A stretch of DNA of 64,000 bases from Symmetrospora coprosmae (taxonomy: Eukaryota > Basidiomycota > Cystobasidiomycetes > Symmetrosporaceae). Under the pieces are notes generated by a model, which worked only from the letters and a program-made list of their open reading frames with translations, was not told the DNA's origin and made no database searches. Shown in pieces: positions 1-9,440 of the stretch (within the stretch, counting starts at the first letter, position 1; every line of letters starts with the position of its first letter). Both the position numbers and the translations under genes were made by a program. The stretch is from contig VUYT01000013.1 of assembly GCA_008802785.1 (NCBI GenBank), positions 419,959 to 483,958 of the forward strand. The letters are read 5' to 3'.

Positions 1-1628
1 ACCTACCGAAGATGTGCAGGCAGAAATAGCGGACCTTCCCGAATCTGCTGCCGCTGCCGAGGGCGACCCAGAGTTCAAGGGGCACCTCGATGGTGATGTC
101 ATTATCCAGGAACCCGAGCCAGTTTTCACCAGTACTGGCTCGGCATCGTCGAAGACCGCTATTCCTCAGCTCAATACGTCCTCCTCGTTCCCGTTGACGG
201 CACCAGCCGTCGCCGCCCTAAGCCGCGCTTCGTCGTCCCTCATACCACCGCCCTCGCCAGCGTCGTCAGTACGCGCTGAGACAGGCAGCAATGCCGGCGA
301 CAGTGACTACCTCATGAACGATTTCCCGGCGTCAATGCGACCTGGGCCCAGCAGGATGTCATCCGTCTCGAGCATGAGGAGCGTTGTCAACACCGGTGGT
401 TTCCTTCACAGCGCATTGCCTCCGAGGGTTGGGTCCGGTGTAGACTCGTTCTCGGATGCACTGTCGGACGTGAGCACCGATGTCATTCCGCCCGAGACGC
501 CGAGACCTGCCATACCCGACCAGGACGACGCGATTGCACCTGCTCCTCCCACTCCTTTGGGGGCCACTACAAGCTCCTCAGCTGCACAGGCAAGTAACGG
601 CTCGACTTCTCCTACAGCCTCCACCGGGCCTGCCTCATCACTAGTGGAGACGGAAGCCAGCCAGTCGTCATCGAACCAGACCGCCGGTGCAGCACAAGGC
701 ACGGGCGGCGTACAGGCCAACTTCGGCCGCTCTACGCCAGCTTTCTCTGCAACTTCATCGTCTGCTGCGCCGACCAAGCCTTTCGTCAATCCGTTTTCGT
801 CCTTTGGTTCTGCTGCATCGTCTCCCTTCGCCTCTTCGTCAAAGCCAGCCGCTATCGGCTCGGCGGCTTCATCTATCGCTGGAGCGGGGACAGGCGGTAG
901 CTCTGGTAGTGCAAAGCCGTTTGGGACCAGCTCCTTCGGCGCCTTTGGCTCGGGCTCCGCCAGTCCGTTTGCAAGCCAGGCTGGCAAGAGGTCTGCGCTG
1001 GGCAAGTCAGAGCTGGGAACCACGGCAGCAGACAGGGATGATGACGACGAGGAGGAGGATAAGGATGCAGTGGAGCAGGATGGAAGTCTGGAGGCCGAGA
1101 AGGAGAGCGGGAAGGTCTTTTCGACGACCAGCGAGGTGGCCATGGTCACAGGCGAGGAGGACGAATCGACGCAGTACCAGAGCGCAAGGGCAAAGCTGTT
1201 CGTGATGGACGGCTCAGAATGGAAGGAGAGAGGAGTAGGCACACTGCGCCTGAACACCAAGACTGATGTCGCGGACGACCGTCTGTCCGTTCGAATGGGT
1301 GAGCCCGCGTGACCCTCCTCCGCTTTAGTTGAGGGAGCGACTGACGTCCGCCATGTTGACGCCCGGCTCTCCAGTTATGCGTTCCGACGCGGTTCACCGC
1401 CTCATACTCAACGTATCGCTTTTCCCGGACATGTCAGTCACGCTGGCCCAGGACAAGTTCATACGCTTCTCCGCTTTCGAGGATGGCAAGCCCCGACACT
1501 ACACCGTACGGACTGGTAATCCGACCCAAGGAAGAGAGCTGCACCAGCAGATCGTCGATGCCATCAGCATGCTACCAAAGGCTAGACAGAGCGCCAGTCC
1601 CGCCCCGCGCGCCAATGCCGAGGTGTAG
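1..1628 (+). CDS. FG-repeat, Ran-binding-domain protein (nucleoporin Nup2/Yrb2-like), 5'-truncated
   Basis: The reading frame is open from base 2, so the gene begins outside the window; at least 516 residues are present. Exons: <1-1298 and 1375-1628. I chose donor 1299 and acceptor 1374 (CTCCAG) because that join gives RLSVRMVMRSDAVHRLILN, the core of a RanBP1 domain. A 30-nt intron ending at 1328 would break the frame. The N-terminal two thirds is Ser/Ala/Thr-rich and disordered, with scattered FG and PF dipeptides (FGRSTPAF, NPFSSFG, KPFGTSSFGAFG). An acidic stretch (about residues 340-360 of the visible part) precedes the Ran-binding domain, which includes WKERGVGTLRLN. FG repeats plus one C-terminal Ran-binding domain is the layout of Nup2/Nup50 and Yrb2-type nuclear transport factors. 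That family is clear; the exact orthologue is inference. Confidence 0.85.
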
Positions 1629-2144
1629 ATGCCCTCGCTCGCAGTATCGACTGAATACAAGGCAGAGAGGCCTTGCCTTTGGCTGAGGCAGGCGGTACGA
1701 GCCAGACCCAATGAGTTAGATCACGCCATTACTGCCACTGCACTTGCAAAAGGAAAGCCGTTGTAACCGACCTGCGTCACCCTAGCCCGAGCAAACGCCA
1801 TGCATGGTTCAGTATAGCCAACACGATTGCCAATGAATCGGCCAGAACGAGTGTGATTGACAGTCAGAGGCCACTATCAACGTATGGTACATCTCCAAAG
1901 CAACTGCATGCAATAACGCGACACTGCAATAGTGTCCCTATGGGCGACCGCACGACCCCCTACGAAGCTTGAATATTCCCACTGCTATAGTCTAGATTAA
2001 CGAAGGATCAGAGTCCGCGTCGCAGACGAACCGGTATGGGGAGAAGCATGAAAGGAAGGGGATTAAGCCCGGAAGACGCTGCAACGGGGAAGCAGAATCA
2101 GCTCCGTTCTATACACGTCCGGGGTATGAGGATGACGGCTAGAC
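1629..2144. other. intergenic, no gene seen
   Basis: This interval lies between the convergent stops of the Ran-binding protein and the first cysteine-rich gene. I see no conserved coding segment. Bases near 2068-2073 could be a short alternative last exon of the gene to the right (see that entry). Confidence 0.5.
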
Positions 2145-3389
2145 TCACTTCAACGGGGCAGGCTTGCCGGAAAGCCTCTTAACAATGTCCTCCCTCTTGG
2201 CCTGCCTGGCTTGGAGCTGCTCCCCCTTGCGCCCGCCGGACAGGCTCCTTCGCCCTGCAGCAGGACTGATAGAGCCAGCAGAAGGAGCGAGAAGGCACTT
2301 GGCGCCGTTGAAGATGTGGCCAGCCGGGCAATTGGCGCAGCCGCATCGACCACCGTTGCAGGTTGGGTACTGGTTCCTTTCGCACCTCCCGCAAGGAGTA
2401 ACCTACGTTGCGTTTGAGAAAGCAGCGTAAGTACCTCGGAACTGCTTGCGCTAGTCAATAGTCAGGACAGAGTGCACTCACAGACTTGGGCCTAAGGTCA
2501 ACATCGAGTCTGACGATGTCGTTAAGCAGGCCGTTGAACAGCTCGAGGGTGGTACCGACTGCAGCGGTGACCTGAGCGTACGCCCGGATGTCGGCAATGG
2601 CGGCGGCTCGGATGCTAGCCAGGTCGAGATTTCCTGCGGACCAAGCAGAGGCGCTTCTTCGTCAGCAGAAAGACTGGCTGGCTGACTGTCTAGCGGGTGT
2701 GGACTCACCAATGTTGACTGCCGCATTGGCGCACAGACAGACTTCCAGATCGACCTCGATGCTTGCCTGCAGAGGGAGCACGCTGTCCACGAGGTCGGTC
2801 AAGCCAGGGACAAGATTGGTAACCCCGCCGATGATTGAGCCCAGGCCCGAGCCAGGGCTTGGGGCGCGCTTCTCCTGCTCGTGTACCGTCATGCCGGTCT
2901 CTACTGCAGCTCGCTTGAACACTTCAGCTGCATTTTCTGGCAGCGCTCTCTTTGTCGGATCGTCATTGTTGCCGAGCAGGTCCAGAGTGAGGCTGTAATT
3001 GTAGTGAAAATGAGAGACTCCAGGCTCAGTATGGACGTCGAGTGATGGCTCTCGGAGTGGGACCACTCACGTGGCGATCTCGTGAAGCTTGACTACAACG
3101 ATAGCATTGACATCGAGGGTGTTACCCTCCGTTGGAGCAGGACAGGTTTGCGACAAACTGGGTCAGGACAGGAAGAGTCAGTTGAGTACTTCCACCAGGC
3201 ACACCCTTTCCAAATGGTCGGTCCATGGAACACTCACAGTAGGACTCGAGCGGCAAGCTCGATCTTTGTCTCTCGCTTCTCGAGCGGGCTGATGGGCGCT
3301 GCGTATACACCAGAGCTCTGTGGGCTAGAGCCGAGAAGAGCACCAAGAAGGCCAGCGGAGAGTACGGTGAATCCGAGACGAGAGAGCAT
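2145..3389 (-). CDS. secreted cysteine-rich protein A (paralogue of protein B)
   Basis: Five exons on the minus strand: 3238-3389, 3071-3157, 2709-2992, 2482-2633 and 2145-2402, giving 310 residues. The start gives a signal peptide (MLSRLGFTVLSAGLLGALLG). A linker follows, then a segment with CLC and an AAAIADIRAYAQ helix. The C-terminal cysteine module has the spacing C-x2-C-x6-C-x4-C-x-C-x2-C-x8-C and contains the motif CGCANCPAGHIFNGAKC. The same architecture, including intron positions around the shared motifs, appears in the gene at 4707-5654, so they are tandem paralogues. I do not recognise the family. Secretion is inferred from the leader. The annotated TGA at 2145 overlaps a GTGAGT splice-donor sequence. 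If that donor is spliced to an acceptor near 2074, the protein would end in NVFRA instead. Function unknown; a cell-surface or effector role is only a guess. Confidence 0.72.
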
Positions 3390-4706
3390 CTTGGCGGACT
3401 CGTGACGCTGAGGCGATGTGAGCTGCGACGGCGGAGATGCTGTACCGCGAGATGGTTCCTAATCTCAGAAAGACGGAGCGCCTCGACGAATAGTGAAGAG
3501 GCTACGAGCGAGGTACGGTGCCTGACTCTCGCCGACGAGGATGAGGGGCGATATCGATCCGGGCTGGCTGAAATGAGCGGTGAGCCGGGCGGGATGACGA
3601 TAGAGTCGGAGGGTGACAGAGGTCCGAAGGAGAGGAAGCCCGAAGACTGGATGCAGCAGAAGCAGGTAGGTGGGTGATAAGCGGCGCGAAGAGCCGGTGC
3701 AGGTGGTTGAGAGGGCCGAAGCGATGGGGGAGATTGGGATGGGAAGAGAGGAAGGAAGAGGGACAGGGAAAGAGCAGCCAGCTTTTGAGGACACCCGAGC
3801 AGAGCACATTGGGGCTGTGGACGTTCATGGGGACATTCTCTCGAACCCCGCGACCCCCTGTCGGAGATGGCCAGGGGTCGGGCGATGTCCCTCCCCACAC
3901 GGCAGCGACATCGGACCAAGGGGTGGACGAGCGCAACCACCCGAAGAATGGCATTCTTTGGCCCCGGCATCTATCAATGCTCGCTCGGCAGCATCGCAGC
4001 ACATCGTCGCCCTGGGCACGACAGTTGCTGTGCCCGCCTCCGCCTTCAGAGCATGCTTCGGCTGTCAGCTGGGCCGCCGTCAGCTTTTCGGGGACCTTGA
4101 GCGCCTGCAGTCGACAACCTCGCGGAGTGAGGCTGATAGGCAACGAGTATCCAGCAGGGTCCATCTAGGCCGCAACAGCCCGTTGAGCGTCGTGTCACTT
4201 GCGCAGAGGTGATTTCTGTATGCGTCGGATGATTCCCGGACCGTGAGATGCCTTTAATTTGACGCGAGCTTCAATTTGAAGTTGCCAGCTTCCAGCACTG
4301 GCGGCCAGTGTGTTCAAGTGGATGGATACCGTTCTGACTGCACATGGTCCTGTATAGTCCACTTTCGTCATCTGCGATCATGCGGCTCACACGTACAAAT
4401 CCTATATAGTCGGGCTGTTGGGACCACGGCAGGACCGACTCGAGAGCAGCTGAACGATGTCCTCGTCATGGCAGGAAGCAGCATTGGCAGAAAAAGCCCT
4501 AGAAGTCCACTGTAACCAAGTATGATACAGAAATGGTGTGCGAGAAGAAACTTGAAGTCTATCTAGAGAGTGTGCGCATCGCTTCCGGGCCACAAAGGCT
4601 GGCTGCGGGCGTGCCTATAGCTGCTTTCGAGAGCAGTGTCCGTCGCTTGACTGGCCAACATCAGTTGGGAGCACTGGCTGCTGCTCCTCCTCCTCTTTCG
4701 GATCGC
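3390..4706. other. 1.3-kb gap between the two secreted-protein genes
   Basis: Open frames occur here but none has a conserved motif, a convincing splice structure or similarity to neighbours. It presumably contains the promoter of protein A and the 3' region of protein B. Nothing else seen. Confidence 0.5.
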
Positions 4707-5654
4707 TTACTCCTTCTGCACTGGGAGCTTGACCTTCATGCGCTGAACAACCTCGGATCGCTTTGCCTGTCGGAGCTGGGTAGCCTTCTCGGCAGGGCTG
4801 TCGATAAGGCTCCTGCGGCGCGCACGGGGAGAGGGAGCAAGTTCACAGACTCCCGTAGCGGCATTGTAGGTCTGGCCTGCCGGGCAAGGGATGCAGCCGC
4901 ACTGGCCTCCCGAGCATGTAGGCTGCGAAGTAGACGGGCATGCGCATACATCTTGCTAGGAGATCGCAGAAGAAGGTAGGTGCACGTCAGCATGTCGTAC
5001 CGCTGAAGAGTCGCAACATCTGAGTAAATTCTACTCACAGCAGTCGGGGTCAGCGAGAGTGCGATGTTGGGAGTAGCACCAAGGACGGTGTTGAGGGCCC
5101 CCAGAGCGGCGCTGGTGCTGGCGATGGCCGCAACGGCCGGGCGCAGATCGGCGATGGCGGCCGCATTGACCAAAGTCGGAAGGTTCCCTCCGTTAAGGGT
5201 GACTCCAGCCTGGATACAGAGGCAGACCCGGACAGATGCGCTCAGGGAAGCAACCACGCTGGTGGTTTGCTGCGTGCAGGGAAGGAGAGGCGGAACCGCA
5301 GGCACGGTGACCGTGTTTGAGCCGGAGACGCTGAGGAGTCATATCGTCGTTAAGTCAGTGTGCGAACAGAGAATTGCACCTAAATTCTCGGTACTCACGC
5401 AGCAACTTCGTTGAGCGAAACGGCAGCAAAGACGCGCGCGGTAGTCCCACTGGCCGAGCAGGTGGAATCACCTCTGTGGTGCAGGACTTTCAGCAGGGCG
5501 CCTCAGTTGAAACACTAGGAAAGACTCACGCTAGCACACGAGCTCCAAGGTTGACATTGCCGGCGTTCAGGCTGATCGGCAAGAGCTGGGTACACTGCTG
5601 CGCGACGGCAGTGGACGCAGCCAAAGCAACGAGCGAAACGAGCTTGATGAACAT
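4707..5654 (-). CDS. secreted cysteine-rich protein B (paralogue of protein A)
   Basis: Four exons on the minus strand: 5530-5654, 5399-5473, 5039-5330 and 4707-4955, giving 246 residues. It starts with a clear signal peptide (MFIKLVSLVALAASTAVAQ). The middle has VCLCIQAG followed by an AAAIADLR helix and an Ala-rich stretch. The C-terminal module has cysteines in C-x-C, CSGGQCGCIPCPAGQTYN and a final Cys, then a basic tail. Compared with protein A at 2145-3389, the order signal peptide, CLC, AAAIAD(I/L)R, GG(R/Q)CGC, CPAG is the same. This protein is shorter because it lacks protein A's KRALPEN linker. I do not recognise a named family. The likely location is the cell surface or outside the cell, inferred from the leader and paired cysteines. 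Confidence 0.72.
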
Positions 5655-7149
5655 CGCAAGGGTAGATGAAGATGTATGGTGGGATGGCGCAATGACACAG
5701 CCGAACTTGGACGAAGCCGAGTAAGGAGGAGGAGCAGGTGAGGCTGGTAGGGAAGGTGAACGGATGTCGAGCTACTTGTGAGGAGAGGAAGAGAGAAGAG
5801 AGAAGGGCTTCCAGGAGATTTCGAACTCTTGTAGTGCGGCGCTGGAGGCCTTGGGCTCGCACACACTGAGGCCATATTCCGGTCACCCGATTCGCTCTAT
5901 ACTTCAGGAGAACAAGGTGCAAGACATCCCAGGGCGAGACAGTGTCTTGCCGCAATGCGGACTCCTTATACGTCAGCGCAAGATTTGACTACGTTAGGGC
6001 ATCTGCGTAGCCGGAGGTCGGACGTCTTCACAACACCCCTGGCGGGACCAAAGCAGGCGGGCGTCCTCAGGGGCTACGGGAAGTGGGCTGCGAAGAGCGC
6101 AGGGAGCGTCTGCCGGACCGATAATCTTGTTTACTTGGCTTTCCAGTGCCCGTAGCTCCTGGAGCCCTTCATCGTCCGAGTTCTTTGTCCTCGCAGGTGC
6201 CAGTCGGGAAGCTGGCGGGAGACACCGTCACCCTAGGCCGTCAGGTGCGGGCTGCAGGTATGGTGGTCTTGTGGGCAGGAGGTCATTGTCCAGAGAATCC
6301 CGTGCGGGAACTGTCAGTTGTGGAGTCGGCCCACTGGCACTTCAGCACCTCGAAAGGTCTGCAGACTCCTCTCAGTCAGGTTCCGTCGGACGTCGGCTAG
6401 ATGAAGGGCCTGTCAGCAATAGACGATAGCGCCTGCCCCTGCGTCCTAGGCGGGTCTCTCGGATGAAGGGCCGTTATCGCTTCTGCCGTAGAGTTGCTCC
6501 CCACCGCTGCAGTGCATATGCCGTTATGCAGCTAAGCAGACCCGCTCGACGCGTCCTCGTCTAGATCTCCTGAAAGCCCGCATCGACATCTCGGCTGACC
6601 TCCGGGCTTCCGCATTCGGAAGTCGAGCTCGAAGGAAGGCGACAGGGGCTTGCCCTTTCGGTGCATGAAGCTCTGATAGCGACCGGTACCGCGAGCCGTT
6701 CTTCTCAGGGCCGCTGCACCTTTGTCAGGTCGTCCGACCCGCAAGCCGGGGAACGTCCGCCTGGCAGGTCAGGCCTCGTCAGGCTCTTCAGCGGCAGCCT
6801 CACAAGGCTTTCACAGCACAGGTCACCGATCTCACCTGCCCACACGTCAGTATGCCCTTACGTGCCGCAGGGTACAGCCTCCGTCAGATCGGAAGTTACT
6901 TGTGTGCAGGTCACCCACCGTTATCAGGTGGAGTCAGGGAAAAGTCAAGGCCCGGAAAGAAGGCCAATGGGGCAATGTGACGAGCCGACTCGGAGTTGGG
7001 ACAACTGGACGTCACAGGCTTCGCGGATATTACGTCTACGTTGCTCAATCATGCTATAGATGACGAACCTGGAGCGCTCTCTGCATTGCGCGCTTTGTTG
7101 GCGGTCCCTGTAGCTTGCGATGCCTTCTTGCTAAGCTTTGCGCGTTGGA
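5655..7149. other. 1.5-kb non-coding interval
   Basis: This separates protein B's start from the F-box remnant. I found no credible exon, tRNA-like arm or long repeat. Short open frames on both strands are compositionally random. Confidence 0.5.
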
Positions 7150-7300
7150 GGGGAGGAGATCACTGGAGGAGAGAAGGACACTGCGGACTGGGCGCAGTGA
7201 CATAGCAGCCGGCACAAAGCGCTTTGCCATGCTAACGCTGACGCCAGCATCCGTTGTGATGATGGTAGAGAAGCGCCTTCGGACAGTGCACGAGCTCGCC
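7150..7300 (-). pseudogene. decayed copy of the F-box protein C-terminus
   Basis: On the minus strand this reads RFSTIITTDAGVSVSMAKRF followed by VPAAMSL. The end of the neighbouring F-box gene reads RFLSVITTDPGISLAQAKRF followed by LPVVRSL. About 15 of 27 residues match, in the same order and without gaps. The remnant starts within about 50 bp of the F-box stop and has no start codon or further F-box-like sequence. The simplest explanation is a tandem duplication or partial copy that has decayed. An alternative is an old extra C-terminal exon. Confidence 0.55.
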
Positions 7301-7324
7301 ATAATCGATAGACCCCAAACTTAC

Positions 7325-9225
7325 TTAGTGACTGCGCGCTGCTATCCATGCCTCTGTGATCTCTTCTCCTCCCACATGCAGCGACCTGACAACGGGCAGG
7401 AATCGCTTGGCCTGGGCGAGACTGATGCCAGGATCCGTGGTGATGACCGACAGGAAGCGCTTCGCCCGGGCGTGCGCCTTGCAGAAGCGGAGCAGATCGT
7501 AGGCAGGCGTATCATTCTGACGCCTGTCTTCTGTGACAATCAACGCCTCCAGCGGAAAATCGACCACGATCTTGCGAGCACCTGAATCGTAGGCCAAGAA
7601 CTCGTTCGCCTCCTCCTCAAGCATCGCTGGGAAGCCCTCGGCGCCGCGCGCGCTGCATTTGATGATGCAGCCGCCAAAGCCGAGGCTGGATATCGCGTGC
7701 AAGAGAGCCGACCGATTGAACCACCCGCTGAAGGTGAGACGCAGTTCGGCTGGAAGCTCCGCATCCCATTCGCTGGAGTGTCGACCGTCGACCGTCCGGC
7801 GCACGCTGAGGTGCCTGACTCGACCGTCCGCCAGGTCCAAGCAAAGTGTCGCTTCTGAACGCGCCGGTATCCGACCCAGAACTCCAAGCACTTTTGCCCT
7901 AAATTCCTCGGTTGCGGCAGTCCCACCCCTCTTTACGGGGAGGTAGACGTCTAGATACGCCGCATCCGGTATCCTGAGCCATGAGAGTAGCGCCGAAGTC
8001 ATGTGGGGGAGTTGGTCGGTGCGCAGGACGCGTAAATGACGTAGCTCGACTACCGGCAAGGACTCGAAATCGATGGCCGGTCCAATGGGGAAGACTTCCT
8101 CTACGCCTCCTAGCTCGCACATCTGCAGCTGCGGCAGCCGTTTGAGTAGTTGATGGACCTTAGCGGCTACTGGTGCCATGTCGGGCACGCGCATTAACGA
8201 TAGGCGCGTAAGGCTGGCCGAATCGAAGGCGAGGGGGACGATATGGGTGAGGCGCAGGTGGGATATGCGAGGACAAAGCTGGACGAGCTTTCCGATGGCA
8301 GAGCTGTGGAATTCCTTGTCCGAGAGGCGGTGTGGCTCGCTGCAGTAGTCATGCAGAGCAAGGTAGCGCAACTCCGGAAAGCGAGTACCTTTGGAGAGCC
8401 AACTCGCCATCTTGCCTAGGTGTTTGCGGACTTGCTCGTGGTCGATAGAGAGCTCCAGCTCCCTCATCGTTGGAGCGCCCTCCAGCAGCGCCCGTGCGAC
8501 AGACGTTTCGTCCCTGTCTGGCTCCTCCAACGCACCCAGGTGCAGCTCGGCGATGTCGCACCACCAGTTGAGGTGCGGCCCAGATTCGTGATCGTGATTA
8601 TCGTATTCGAGATAGCGGTGGAAGTAGGCCCAGTCCCGCGTGCGCTTGAGCGGCTCAATGAGAGCTCGCAGCTTGACGGAAACGCGTGCCACGAATGTCC
8701 ACCAGGGGATCTCGAGCGCAATCTGTTCCCGCAGAGGCAACAAGCTTGGGGTCAAGACAGCGTCCGCCGAGCCTCTTTTCTCGGTTTCCTCGCTATGTGA
8801 TCCAGTCAGGCGTTCGTGGCGCTTCTCCCAAACCTCTGTACGGAGCGGCTGCGCGCTGAGCGCATCTCGACGGACAGCCTCGTGGTAGTCCGAGGCATAT
8901 ACTGTGAAGACCTGTTCGAGGATCTCCTTTGGAAGGCAGAGGAAGGCGTTTTTGGCGTTGTGCTCCTTTGATCTGGCTGTGTCGTCTTCCTGGCATTGAA
9001 GCTCGACCAAGTACTTCCGTGCTGCAGTCGCTTGTGCCTCATGCTCCTGTATCTCAGCCTCGAGGAGGTGTATCCTGTGACGGTATTACAGCGACAGCGG
9101 GAGGCATCGGCGTGCTCTCAGCACATTGCGGGACTGTATCTGCGCTGGAGGCCGCGCTAGACTGACCTATCTGCGCGTGTCACATAGGTGCGGCCATCTG
9201 GATCGCCCGCAGCCGAGTAGTCCAT
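7325..9225 (-). CDS. F-box-like protein, unknown substrate
   Basis: Two exons on the minus strand, 9167-9225 and 7325-9074, giving 602 residues. The 59-nt first exon starts MDYSAAGDPDGRTYVTRADR and joins in frame to a short helix (IHLLEAEIQEHEAQATAARK). An F-box-like segment FLCLPKEILEQVFTVYASD follows at about residues 65-85. The rest has alternating Leu-rich strands and helices (LRYLALHDY, ISHLRLTHIV, LTRLSLMRV), like the irregular leucine-rich repeats of fungal F-box proteins. By family, it would bind Skp1 and recruit a target to an SCF ubiquitin ligase; the target cannot be seen. It is divergent from the coiled-coil gene at 9441, with only 215 bp between start codons. Confidence 0.75.
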
Positions 9226-9440
9226 CCGAGTCGGTTTGTCGAAAGCTTCTCAGTGCTACCCAGCGACGAAACGGAAGTGATGTTTGTCCGCGCGGAGATG
9301 TATAATATTCTGTGCCAGTGCCGCTTTTGTGGCTTTGTACGAGCGGAGAAGAGAGCTGCCCCTGTGACGCGCACCGACCCACCTTTGCGCTTTGCCCAAC
9401 AGCAGCTCGCAGGCCTGTCCTGCATGGCCAAGCAGGAGCG

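Noticed and set aside
406-1260. 284-codon open frame opposite the FG-repeat gene
   Set aside because: Antisense shadow of a Ser/Ala-rich coding region in GC-rich DNA; Glu/Ala/Pro-biased composition and no motif.
1299-1328. 30-nt intron in the Ran-binding gene ending TTTAG
   Set aside because: Too short, and it puts the second exon out of frame; the 76-nt alternative restores the Ran-binding core.
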